Assembly (NCBI RefSeq): GCF_000143415.4
Contig: NW_003314271.1
Span: forward strand, 1,409,566 to 1,473,565
Reading direction: 5' to 3'
Origin: Selaginella moellendorffii
Lineage: Eukaryota > Streptophyta > Lycopodiopsida > Selaginellales > Selaginellaceae
DNA length: 64,000 bases
The translations under genes and the position numbers were made by a program. Under the pieces are notes generated by a model. The model saw nothing but the letters and a program-made list of their open reading frames with translations. It made no database searches and had not been told where the DNA came from. Shown in pieces: positions 12,925-23,078 of this stretch. Position 1 is the stretch's first letter. Every line of letters begins with the position of its first letter.

Positions 12925-14571
12925 TCACTGCCAGCTCCTCGTCTTCGTTCTCGCGGCGACGATCCAACACAAGCAAGCTCCAATGGCGCTGGCGGCGCTG
13001 AGAGCCGCGAATCCTTTTCGAAAGCAATGACCCCCATGGCACACCAATTCCCGGCCAGCCTCGCGATCATAGAAGTAACCCACCACCCTGGACGAGAGAA
13101 GATAATGGCCGACTGGATTCCCCACGAAGAGAGCGTTGAACACCACGCCCAGCCTCCTCTCTCCAAACATCTCGCAGGCTATGGCGGCGGTGAGCCCCCA
13201 GTTCACTCCATCGCTCGCCGCTCCCAGCACCGCCACAAAGATCGCCGCTCCAGGGACTGGGACCGCCGCCAGCGCCGTGCCGATGGAGTTGGAGGCCATC
13301 CCCAGCGCCAGAAACGTGGATTTGGGAGTGCCAAATCGCTTCAGGCAGTAGTCCGCGGCCAGGCCGGCGGCGATCCTCGCGAAGCAGCTACTCACGCAGA
13401 AGAGCGACACGAAAACGGGGCCTATCTTCTGCGAGTAGCCGAGCGAGATCGCGAGCTGGGTGAGATTGGTGGAGACTGCATTGGCAGCGCCGAATCCAAA
13501 CACCAGCGCGACGAACAGTAGCCAGAAATCCACGCAGGTGGCGACCTGGGCAAGCGTGTGATCATCGCCAAGTCTAGGTGGTGGTGATGTTCTTCCTGTC
13601 TCGTGATCTTTGGTCGCCCCTGTTTTTAGCAGAGCCTCTGTTCTTCCAGTTGGTTCCTTCTCGTCGTGATCTAGCAGGGCCTCCCTCGCAGATCCTGCTA
13701 CCTCGCGATCTAGCACTCCCCTTCGCGATATCAGCTGTTCCTCACGATCCAGCAAAGTTGCATTCCAATCTTTGTCTTGGAATCCCGCTACCAACGCGAT
13801 CACAGCCAGTAGCAGCAGCAAGAGCACGATGATCAAGCAGACCATCACCTGTGTAGCACGAGTGAATCGCATGAACACCTCAAGAACACTCACGACCAGG
13901 AGCCACGCTGCTAGCGCCACCAGGCTTCCGGACATGCCGTACATGCCACCGTACGGCATCGGCGGAGACCCCGCCGTACGAGAGAGGGGCCTCGCCGCGA
14001 GAGCCAATGGAAGCATGAGAGGGATCATCCACGAGAGCATCAACGGGAGCCCATCGCCGCTACCACCGCCGCCACCAATCGCGTAGAACGCCTGGAGGAA
14101 GATCGATCCGCCCAACACATGGTAGCCCTTGACCAATCCCAGCACCGCGCCCGTGTCGCGGCCGAAATTCCTGGCGCTCGCCAGCACCACCGGCGTCTGG
14201 ACCGACGCCTGGGAGATCCCAATCAGGAGCTCGTAGAGACAGAGCTGCCACACCGCGGCGCCATGGATCCGGTGCGTGATGGTGAGCCAAATCATGAGGA
14301 GCGCCACGCTCTGGCCGGCAGCTCCGGCGGCGAGCAGCAGCCATGGCGGGACTAGGGCGTAGAGAAGTCCTGGGATGATCCCGAGCGCGCTGCCGACGCC
14401 CGAGAAGGTGACGATCGCCGTCAGGGTCTTTTGATCCAGCGCCATGGCGATCTTCATCGCCTGGGAGTAGCCGCTGAAAGTGTAGATCGAGGAATTCAAC
14501 GCCATGATCCAGCAGCTGGCCGCCAGCGCGATCCATCGGCTGTTCCTGAGATCCCGGAGCCCATATTCCAT
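12925..14571 (-). CDS. NFD4/nodulin-like MFS transporter, gene a (block copy 1)
   Basis: A single 548-codon exon from ATG 14571. The N-terminal half is a nodulin-like domain (SRWIALAASCWIMALNSSIYTF; SGYSQAMKIAMALDQKTL; ARNFGRDTGAVLGLVKGYHVL). The C-terminal half is MFS-like, with paired membrane segments ending GYFYDREAG...CHGGHCF. About 12 hydrophobic segments are separated by a charged central loop of ~90 residues (DREEQLISRRGVL...). Arabidopsis NFD4 and relatives belong here. Substrates are poorly known and the membrane location is inferred. The family length of ~550-600 aa fits. Its ATG is only 35 nt from the stop codon of gene b, which lies upstream on the same strand. The protein is nearly identical to that of 35051-36697. 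Confidence 0.9.
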   Translation of the reverse strand: MEYGLRDLRNSRWIALAASCWIMALNSSIYTFSGYSQAMKIAMALDQKTLTAIVTFSGVGSALGIIPGLLYALVPPWLLLAAGAAGQSVALLMIWLTITHRIHGAAVWQLCLYELLIGISQASVQTPVVLASARNFGRDTGAVLGLVKGYHVLGGSIFLQAFYAIGGGGGSGDGLPLMLSWMIPLMLPLALAARPLSRTAGSPPMPYGGMYGMSGSLVALAAWLLVVSVLEVFMRFTRATQVMVCLIIVLLLLLLAVIALVAGFQDKDWNATLLDREEQLISRRGVLDREVAGSAREALLDHDEKEPTGRTEALLKTGATKDHETGRTSPPPRLGDDHTLAQVATCVDFWLLFVALVFGFGAANAVSTNLTQLAISLGYSQKIGPVFVSLFCVSSCFARIAAGLAADYCLKRFGTPKSTFLALGMASNSIGTALAAVPVPGAAIFVAVLGAASDGVNWGLTAAIACEMFGERRLGVVFNALFVGNPVGHYLLSSRVVGYFYDREAGRELVCHGGHCFRKGFAALSAASAIGACLCWIVAARTKTRSWQ

Positions 14572-14606
14572 CGCAAATAACTCCTATCGATCAGCTCAGA
14601 TCGCTG

Positions 14607-16157
14607 CTACAGTGCTCGCGAGGAAGAGGACGAACAGGCGTGGATCCCGTGATAGAATCCCTTGCTCCTCCTCGCGAGGGCCGCGAATCCCACACCAGCA
14701 ATGGCGCAACAAATCGCCACGGCCAGGAACGATGATCCGAAGCACCGCGATCCCACGCACAGCAATCCCTGCTCGTTCTGGGCATCGTAGATCGATCCCA
14801 CCAGCAGCACCGAGAGGAGGAGCGCGCCGATCGGGCACGCGAAGGTGATGATGTTGAGAATGGAGCTGAAGCTCGCGAGGCCGAAGAGATCCGAGGCGGT
14901 GGCGATGGCGAGGCACCAGAACGCGCCATCCGCGATGCCCGAGAGGATCGCCACGAAGAAGAGAGCGCCGTGGACGGCAATGCTGCCCAGGAGCAAGCTT
15001 GCTACCTGGATCGCGGCTGTGAGGATCAAGAACACTGGCCTTGGCGTGGCATAAACCCTAAGAGCGTGCTCCGAGAGAATGCCCGAACCGAGCCTTCCAA
15101 CGCAGCTGCCGATCGAGAAGAGGGAGACGCAAATGGTGATCGTCCGCGAGGAGTAGCCGAGGGAGTGGCCGAATTGCGAGAGATTGCTGATCACCACGCT
15201 CGTGGAGCCGGTGCCGAGAAGAACTCCCAGGAAGAGCAGCCAGAAATCCAGCGTTGCAATCGCCTCGAGCGTCGTGAATTCGCCCCCAATCTGCCCGTGG
15301 ACCGCGAATCCTTGCTCTTGGATCACGGAGGATTCTTCGCTGGATTCTAGAATTCTTGGCAGCAAACACTCGATTTTGGATTCGCGCTCCTCGTTCTTTC
15401 GATCGGGCTTGACGAGCAAGTAGATCGGTGAGAGGAGTATGAGACACATTCCAAGATTGACGAGCACGATCTGGATCCGGTCGAGCGTGATGACACTCTC
15501 GACGATCACGGCCGCGAGCAAGAAGGCTGCGAGGAAGATCAAGCTCGCCGCGAGGAGCATTGACTTCCAAGAAATCGAGGATGGGGCCTGGAAAGGGGCA
15601 GGGATTTTGCGAGAGATGGCGAGGATTGGGAGCGCGGAGAGGAGTGGCAGCAGCCACGCGAGCATCAGAGGCATGCATTCTTCGCGGCCATGGCAGACGA
15701 GAAGGAAGAACTGGACCAAGATCGAGGCGCTCAATCCGACGAGGCCCTTGAGGTAGCCAAGAACGAACCCTCGCGCGCCGGGGAAGATCCTCACGCCGCT
15801 CACGAGCGCGGCCGTCTGGATGTACGTCTGCGCGAATCCGACGAGCAATTGGAAGAGGGAGAGGTGCCAGAGGGAGAAGAGAGAGGGATTCTTGATCGCG
15901 AGCCAGATGAGGAAGTAGCCGCAGCTGCTGTGAGCAATTCCCAGGCCGACGATCGCCGGCGGAGGAATGCGATCGTAGAGAAGCGCCGGGCCGATTCCAC
16001 TGGAGCTTCCCAGGGTATTGAAGAATGCGAGCGTGTCGAGGCTCTTTTGATCGAGCGCGAGCGCGAGTTTGAGCGCCTGGGAGTAGGATCCGAAGAGATA
16101 GGAGGAGCCATTGAGAGATTGGAGCCATCCAGTGGCAATGAGACCCAGCCACGCCAT
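14607..16157 (-). CDS. NFD4/nodulin-like MFS transporter, gene b (block copy 1)
   Basis: 516 codons from ATG 16157 (MAWLGLIATGWLQSLNGSSYLF). The frame stays open further upstream, but that extension overlaps the divergent DUS3 gene, and in block copy 2 a 4-bp difference just outside the ATG separates the extension from the gene. I therefore choose MAWLGL. Nodulin-like features include SYSQALKLALALDQKSL and ARGFVLGYLKGLVGL. The C-terminus has GSIYDAQNEQGLLCVGSRCF. It is a diverged tandem paralog of gene a. Starts are head to head with DUS3, 63 bp apart. Confidence 0.9.
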   Translation of the reverse strand: MAWLGLIATGWLQSLNGSSYLFGSYSQALKLALALDQKSLDTLAFFNTLGSSSGIGPALLYDRIPPPAIVGLGIAHSSCGYFLIWLAIKNPSLFSLWHLSLFQLLVGFAQTYIQTAALVSGVRIFPGARGFVLGYLKGLVGLSASILVQFFLLVCHGREECMPLMLAWLLPLLSALPILAISRKIPAPFQAPSSISWKSMLLAASLIFLAAFLLAAVIVESVITLDRIQIVLVNLGMCLILLSPIYLLVKPDRKNEERESKIECLLPRILESSEESSVIQEQGFAVHGQIGGEFTTLEAIATLDFWLLFLGVLLGTGSTSVVISNLSQFGHSLGYSSRTITICVSLFSIGSCVGRLGSGILSEHALRVYATPRPVFLILTAAIQVASLLLGSIAVHGALFFVAILSGIADGAFWCLAIATASDLFGLASFSSILNIITFACPIGALLLSVLLVGSIYDAQNEQGLLCVGSRCFGSSFLAVAICCAIAGVGFAALARRSKGFYHGIHACSSSSSRAL

Positions 16158-16220
16158 TTGGACGGAGCCAAGAACCCTAGTTTTGAAGAACCCTAAAATA
16201 ATCTCTCGCTCGCCATCGCC
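16158..16220. promoter_or_regulatory. 63-bp bidirectional promoter with two telo-box motifs
   Basis: This is all the DNA between the ATG of the minus-strand NFD4-like gene b and the ATG of DUS3. It carries AACCCTA twice (16173-16179 and 16189-16195). AACCCTA is the plant telo-box, common in promoters of translation-related genes. Part of the 63 bp must also be 5' UTR for both genes. Confidence 0.6.
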
Positions 16221-17300
16221 ATGGCGGCAGTGGAGGATCGTGTCGAGGCGGAGATTGTCGAGGAGAATTCTGCGAATGGAGCTGAGGGATTGATTGCCAA
16301 GGGTGTGGCGCCTGTGAAGAAGGAATTTCTGGTCTCGGCACAGGTGCGTTCTACCATTTCGGACAAGGACGCCGCCAAGATTTCCAGCGAGAAGAAGTCC
16401 AAGCGGAAGATAAGAAAAGAGCGAAAGCAGGTGCGAGGTCTTCGTGTTCCTCGTATCTCTGATCGCCATTGTGTTGTGTCTGTGATCTATCCAGGCTAGA
16501 AAGCTCGAGGTGTGCAATGCCGTGGTTAGAGCTGGTGATCCAAATGCCTGTCCATTTGGGGAGAACTGTAGATTTAGCCACGACTTGGAAGGCTACTTGG
16601 CACAGGTACGTCAATTGTGATTCGTTTCTTTGTTTCTCATCTCTTTGATTTTTGTTTAGAAACCGGAAGATCTTCCTGGAGTTTGCCCGTCAGTGAACTT
16701 GAATGTGCCTTGTCCTTATGGAGTAAGGTGTCGATTCTACGGAACTCACACAAAACAAGATCTGCCGAAGGAAAACCCCGAGGGTGCTATGGATGGAGAC
16801 GAGGAAACATCGGGCGCTGGCGAGATCAATGTTCTTCGAAAGGATTTTCAGAAGTCACTCTGGAAGAAACTTGAGAGCTTTCCTAAAGCTGATAGCCAGC
16901 TACAAGCGATGGGTCTCAAAGTGAGTTTCTTCGTTTTCTATCTGCCGCGCTCAAAGCTTTTCTTCTTTCTGAACAGAACAAGGTTTATGGACCTAAGAAG
17001 GGTGCTACAACGGAAGGAGAAAATGGTGGAGCTGAAACGCATGACGAAAACAATGACGTATCGGATGACGCAGTTCCGCCTTTGAAGAAGCCAAAGCTTG
17101 TGGATCCTGTGGAGGATGCTAAAGAACAAGGAGATGACTGCAAGCTAAACAGCAGGGAGAAGAAGATAATCGACTTGAAAGGCAAGCTTTATCTTGCGCC
17201 TCTGACGACAGTCGGGAATCTTCCGTTTCGGAGGCTGTGTAAGAAGCTCGGGGCCGACGTTACCTGTGGAGAGATGGCGATGTGTACAAACCTTCTTCAG
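16221..17300 (+). pseudogene. DUS3-like tRNA-dihydrouridine synthase, truncated after exon 4
   Basis: Exons 16221-16430, 16495-16605, 16660-16920 and 16977-17300 match exons 1-4 of the intact gene at 38351-40667 and keep the frame (302 codons). They encode a basic N-terminus, two CCCH zinc fingers ([11 protein letters not shown] and [13 protein letters not shown]) and the start of the Dus TIM barrel ([32 protein letters not shown]). The sequence then leaves the DUS3 intron after 'gtaa' and enters inverted family A. All catalytic-domain exons (5-9), including the NLGCP cysteine, are missing. No active enzyme is possible, although a zinc-finger fragment could still be expressed from the bidirectional promoter. 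Confidence 0.9.
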
Positions 17301-19710
17301 GTAAAAGGAAGTTAAAAGGGAAGAATTAAAAAAACTAAGTTTAGACATGCCTAAGAAAGAAACCAAAGAAAATGAGCTCCAGAAGTTGCCTAGGTGCTGT
17401 GGCCACAGCATTGCCAGAAGCTCAAGAAAGATAGCTCCACAACACCATTGCATGGCTCGTCACTACTACCCTAGCCTAACATAATAGAACAATCAGTTGA
17501 AAAATACTTGCTTAAAAAATTTGCTGACTATGGACACCCAGCTTGCTCAAGAAGCAGCAACCCACCAAGATCTGACTGCCATGCTCACGAAGCAGGAATC
17601 CACTCAGATCTGACTGCCGTGCTCAAGAAAGAGAGCTCCTCAATAAACACTTAATCCTAAGAATAGTTAAACAGTCAGTTTTTAGAAAGAGTTGTACTTT
17701 TTGCCTCATTCGTTGCTGTTCAATCTAGGGTTCTAGCAGTGTAAAGATGCCAACACACAACTGTAAGTCATGGAATGCTGGATCACACAGGATTCTTGAA
17801 AGCTAGGGGCCCTGATTTTCTCCACTGGCAGGAAATAGGGCGGGGGCTCACCAACAGCAGCAATGGAGCTGGAGCTGTGGCTCACAATGGCAGACCTGGG
17901 ATGCTCTTATCTACTGCTTGTATTTCTGGATTTTCTCTAAACGTTGGGTTCAAGAGAGGATCAAGAAAAGAAAAGTCCAACAGGTACTCTACTTGTTTTG
18001 GGAAACATTTTCCATAGATTCTGTGAATGACCTTGCACAAATCATGAAAGACATCTCCACACTAATAGTGTGGTATCAAGACTAAGTTTTCCCATTCTTT
18101 TCAGGGAATTACTAGCGATCTCAATCGAGCAAGGAGTCTGAGAGGTAGTTGAATCATTTTAGCAGCAGCAACAACAAGAGGTGAGTTTTGTAACTCATGT
18201 AGTATGACAAATGAAGTTATGCTTCTGTCTTCTTGGTTTTTCAAGCCATATTGTTTTCTTGTTTTTCCAACCACAGAGGTTGTGAAGAGGTGTATATCAG
18301 CAATTTCTTTCAGTTAGACTTGAGGCAAATAGAAGCACTTGCTTGTGTAGTTATAGTAGCCAATGAACATGAATTATAGCAGGACTTCTTGCTTTCTATG
18401 ATCCTACATTGATGAAACCATTTCCACTAAGTAAAAGCAGTAAGAAATTCTTCCACCAGCTGGGACACTTTTCATGTATAGCCCTTGGTAATCAATCTAC
18501 TAGAGAAAGCTCCCACAAAAATTTGCCTCACATTCCTTGAGCACTCCCCCAAAAAGAGGAATTTCTTCACTCGGAGATGGATAGCTTTGGGATTTGGTAG
18601 GCTAGGAACACAATGGGGCCATTCTTGGATTTGTTCCAAGAGCCTCTTAAATGGCACCAGGAAAACAAGAAATGAGAGGGAATTTGCAAGATCAGTGGCA
18701 AGATCGACAGTAAGCTTGTTTTCTTTCTTCAAATTTATTTTTTCAGTGTTAAGCTCCAGGTGAAGTTTGCTACATGCCTCATTTTGCAAACTTCGTTATG
18801 CATGACTGCATGTTCATTCCTGTCAGGAATCCCCCAATTCTTGCCACATTCCTGACTCTCGCTGGATTCCTGACTTGCAGACTACATTCCTGACTCTCAA
18901 GACACTTCCCTATTCCTGACTCTCGATTTCCCATACGATTCCTGAGTCTTGAGCCACATTCTTGATGATGATGTGGTGCCTCCTCGACCTCAACTATATT
19001 TAGACTGTCCTCGATCCAAGAGTGGTGGAGCTTCATTAACCTATAGTATATATAGGTTAGCTTTGTTCCATTTCTTCACAATCTGAATCAACACCAGTTT
19101 AAGGCTTTTTTTTTGTTTTCACTAGCTTTTCTCTTTGTATTTTGCATTTTCCAGTCTTGATCTTGTTAGGGGTCTTGACAATTCCCTTCTTGAAGAGGTA
19201 GGAAATTTCCAGTTGCTTTCCTAGCCTTCCAAAAGCTATCCAGCTCTAACCGAAAGAACTTAAGCTCCTCTTTTTTCATGTGGAGTAGCTTCTGTGCTTG
19301 TGGTTTTGTCACTCACAGCTTTGCTTTTAGTCTTGTGTAGATATGTTGAATTTGTACCATTCCTGGCCAATCATAACCATGTATGCTCGAGGAGCGCTGC
19401 TCATGATCATTCTTCATCAAGCCAAGATTATACCTAGGAGAACCATCATCTCTTCTACTTGGAGGATCCAATGCCATCTTGTTCCATGTAATGGCAGTCT
19501 GGCTTGAGCACCCTTTTATTGTTGGTTTTACAATCACAAACCCTATACAAAACAAATGGATATTTTACCTTTTCACCAAATATTCTTTCATCATCTTTAA
19601 GATAAAAGAATGTTTTCAGCAACTTAACCTGAAACCTGTGATGTTTAAGCATTTTGTTTTCAATTCTATTCATGGATCTCTCTGATGACACTACTTGGTC
19701 TTTCTAGAAT
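17301..19710 (-). repeat. Repeat family A, copy 2 (inverted)
   Basis: Reverse complement of 5330-7390, enlarged by a 360-bp solo LTR. Its left edge is fused to the DUS3 intron within a shared GTAA. It keeps the TTGAGCACGGC minisatellite (17560-17640) and a 105-codon minus frame (18472-18789) matching the 5940-6518 frame of copy 1. Confidence 0.8.
18821..19180 (-). mobile_element. Solo LTR (360 bp)
   Basis: Starts TGTCAGGAATCC and ends GGTCTTGACA, so it has TG...CA ends with a 5-bp TGTCA/TGACA inversion. A perfect 5-bp target-site duplication, ATTCC, lies at 18816-18820 and 19181-19185. The uninterrupted site survives in family A copy 1 (GGAAT at 5852-5856). Internal CCTGACTCT-type short repeats and a TATA-like 'gtatatata' near 19047 fit an LTR promoter. 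Orientation is uncertain because the ends are symmetrical. It inserted after family A was duplicated. Confidence 0.88.
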
Positions 19711-20040
19711 GAGTATCGTTGATGTTGACATTACATAGTCTTACTCCAGATTGTTATTTGAAAGTCAACTTGAAGGAATGCAGGCAAAAAAGGTTTCATA
19801 AAGGTTGTGGTAGAGGAGGTTTAGGCGCACATGGGATTAAACAAGAATATTCTTAGGGTTGGGAGGGTTACCAAGGCACCAAAATAAGAAAAATAAAACT
19901 CTCTCTACTCTAAATGCCTAGCAATCCATGATGATGTGTCATGCTTATAACACATAACATGAGAGCTCTAACAATTTGTAATTCAAATATGGAGGACATC
20001 AAGTTGCTAGTTTTGAACAACTGGCAAGTACTAATGGCTA
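19711..20040. other. Unassigned sequence between family A and Gypsy 1
   Basis: No gene is visible. The sequence is AT-rich with short frames only, and may contain decayed upstream Gypsy DNA. Confidence 0.5.
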
Positions 20041-20664
20041 AAGACGATATTTCTGAGACTGACTATTTAGTTTGTACAAGTTCTTAGTGATGCCATTTGG
20101 TTTGAATAATGCTCTAACAACTTTCCATCGGATGATGGATGAGGTTCTTTGTGATATGCTAAAGATGACTGCTGAATTCATCGATGATATCTTGAACCAT
20201 ACTGAGGGGAACGTGGGAAGAACACGTTTGTGATGTTCATAAAGTGTTGGATCGACTTTAGAAAGTTGGTTTAAAGCTAAAGCGGTTGAAGTGTTTGTTT
20301 AGGTCTAAAAATACAACTTATCTTGAGTACCATATTTCTTGTGAGGGTTTACAAGTTGATCTTGATAAATTTGTGGCTGTTCTAAAATTCTCTACTTTGA
20401 AGTGTGTAAATGATGTGCAAGGCTTCCTAGGCAAGGTGTAATACCTCAATCGTTTTGATGATCATGTTTCTGATCGCATTGCATCATTGCGAGCATTGTT
20501 GAAGTCATCAGCATCATCTTTCATCTAATCTACAGACAGTGAGTGGGTGTTTATTGATCTCAAAGGGATATTGACGAGTCCACCAGTTTTAGCATATCCT
20601 AAGTACACTTGACTTTTTACTTTGTTCGTGGATACTTCTGACATCGGTCTTAGGGGTGTGTTGA

Positions 20665-21824
20665 TGTAAGAGAGCCCATGTAGCGCACGTGGTTTTGACC
20701 CTTTATCCTATGGTGATTTACCATAGGATAACACCATGAAGAGGAACCTAAACCCTCTTTGTGCCATGTGACAGATGCCACGTGTCACATGCCATGTGTC
20801 CATGCCACATATCCATAGGAACCCGAGGTTCAGGGCCTTGGGCCGCTGAACGAAGGAACGGTGCCAAACTCCCAAGCGTGGAGCCAAGGAGTGATGGAAC
20901 CGGACCACAGAGCAACTCCCGAGCATACAGCCCAAGGAGCGAAGGGACAGGGGCCCGGAGCGACTTGGAACAGTCCTGGAGCAACCAACATCCCAATGCC
21001 AGGACCAGCACGCAAAACGGAGCCAAACGGAGTCTAGCACTATTTTGGCATACTGGTGGCCTAACGTGAGAGTATGGGTACTCCACCAGCTAGCATGGAA
21101 TGGAATTTGGGTTTAGACCCAAGCCGGACGCAGAACAAGAACAGGCACGCAAGTGGGAGCTAGACTATGCCTCAGGTTGGTCGGCCATGCCTAACCTACC
21201 CACTATCCCTACTATACATTTGGAACCCCCCACAGCCCCCCCCCCCCTTGAGGAACACACGCTTTGGGCTTTCACCCCAAGCCTCCCTTAGTATTAGGAG
21301 TTAGTCTCTAGGACAAGCTCAAAATTTACTAAATATGGAATGTCCTTAGATTGCGAATTTGGACACGGGACGAACACCATTGTGTTCGGGCCGATCTCTA
21401 CATTCCGTAGATATGCCAAATGAGCAAATCTGGACACTTTCCATAAATAGCATTTGGGACCGAAACAAGACTAACACAAAGGGCATGATAGCAAGGGTGT
21501 TTGGCAGACACAATAAGCTATCATCCAGCGATATTGAGGGACTAATCTCAATACGCGAGGGTTCTTGTCAAGCCAGTGCAAGACAGAGCAAAAGAGAACT
21601 AAAAGCCAAGCCGAGTATGCTCAGCTAAAAACACATAGGAGTTCCTACTTTATGTCCATCTGGCTAAGTATAGGTGCTAAGCCCAGTTTACTAACACTTG
21701 AACAAAAGGGGTTAATAAAGGGAACCAGCAATACCGACCTCCTGCCATCGTGGCAGTAAGGTAAGAGTGTCCAAAAGGACTAGCCGACAGGTAACTTTCG
21801 ATACTCGAAATCACATTTGCGACA
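20665..21824 (+). mobile_element. 1.16-kb LTR-like insertion in Gypsy 1
   Basis: Comparing with Gypsy 2 at 28880-28960, the RNase H frame is interrupted here. The insert has TG...CA ends (TGTAAGAGAGCCC and TTTGCGACA), an AATAAA-like signal at 21714, a C-rich tract near 21230-21250, and richer GC than its host. Flanks (gttga and gccta) do not form a 5-bp duplication, so either the edges are slightly off or it arose by recombination. A long solo LTR is my best guess. Confidence 0.5.
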
Positions 21825-22486
21825 GCCTAAGTGTGCCTAATTAGTGCCATCCTATTGATATATCACCCATATATTACAACTAGTGGAGGCAAACTATTCC
21901 ATGACAAAAGAGTGTTTAGCAGTAGGTTGGAGTTTTGAGAAACTTCATGCTATCTACATGGTTCTCAAACATTATTAGAAAGTGATCATATTATAATTAC
22001 TTTATTATTAAAGTGGAAGAATTTGGTTGGTTATACTGTTTAGTGGGCTTTGAAGCTTCAAATATATAATTTTGATGTTGTTCATTGCCTGGGAAGTTTT
22101 ATGGCTGATGCTTGTGCTTTTTTTTGAGCTCCTCTTCCTTTTTCGCTCTCTTTGCATGTTTTTTATGAGCTTGTTACTCCCGTATTTGTGGATTTTTTTG
22201 TCAAGGATTCTATACCATCAGTGTTTGTTATACTTGATGTTCAATGTCGACAAGGTGTAAAGCAAAATTTACCTTCTCTTAATAAGGTTCACGAAGCTCA
22301 AAAGATTGAGCCATAAATTCAAAGGCTTCAAGATAAGTTTGAGAATTTTACATCACTTACTAATAGCTTGCTATTCTAGTATTTACATTCTTATTTTTGC
22401 CTTGAGGGTAAATACAAATCCTAATGACTATTTATGGTTGGTGGTGCTTTCGATTTTTTTTCCATGCTTTCTCCATGCCTACCATG

Positions 22487-23078
22487 TGTAATCTCCTGAG
22501 TTTGGACTTCCCGGGAGGTCACCCAGCCCAGTACTATTCAAACCCAAGGACGCTTAACCCCAAATATCCCAAGACCCTTAACCGATTGGAAAAGGGGGTG
22601 CACTCTTGTTCATGGGCCCTTTCCCTCTATATTTGAACCCCATGGATCGTCTCTCAAGTCGTTCTCTTTGGTTGCTTACAATCCACCACGCTCCCTACAA
22701 GTTCACGCCCTCGTGAACGAAAGCTGAGAGCCGCAACTCTCCCAAGAGCCCCGCTCTCTTGTCACCCTACCCCTCAGGTCGAGCCCAGCGGGAGCAAACT
22801 GGACCAGCCAGATGTCAATCAACATGTGGTGTGATTCCCCTAGCCAACCAACAGAGTTGGACCCGAGACCGCTCCGATACCAAATGTAATCTCTTGAGTT
22901 TGGACTTCCCGGGAGGTCACCTAGCCCAGTACTATTCAAACCCAAGGACGCTTAACCCCAAATATCCCAAGACCCTTAACCGATTGGAAAAGGGGGTGCA
23001 CTCTTGTTCATGGGCTCTTTCCCTCTATATTTTAACCCCATGGATCGTCTCTCCAGTCGTTCTCTTTGGTTGCTTACA
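22487..23078 (-). mobile_element. Complete TRIM retrotransposon (592 bp)
   Basis: Two 194-bp LTRs (22487-22680 and 22885-23078) share TGTAATCTC...GCTTACA ends and differ at about five positions. The 204-bp interior has no coding capacity. On the minus strand the first LTR is followed after two bases by TGGTATCGGAGC (22871-22882), one mismatch from the initiator tRNA-Met primer site TGGTATCAGAGC. A purine-rich stretch lies at the other inner edge (near 22681-22700). A perfect target-site duplication, CCATG, lies at 22482-22486 and 23079-23083. It sits in the integrase region of Gypsy 1, whose sequence matches Gypsy 2 on both sides. Confidence 0.93.

Noticed and set aside
15058-16152. Long minus ORFs of 364-369 codons rich in Arg/Pro over the NFD4 genes (also 37192-38301)
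   Set aside because: They are shadows of the GC-rich NFD4-like gene in another frame. Composition is biased and there is no domain.
14607-16517. 636-codon extended form of NFD4-like gene b
   Set aside because: The extension is antisense to DUS3 exon 1 and is out of frame with the gene in block copy 2.
18472-18789. Independent minus-strand gene inside family A copy 2
   Set aside because: It is the counterpart of the 5940-6518 frame in copy 1 and is better listed with the repeat.
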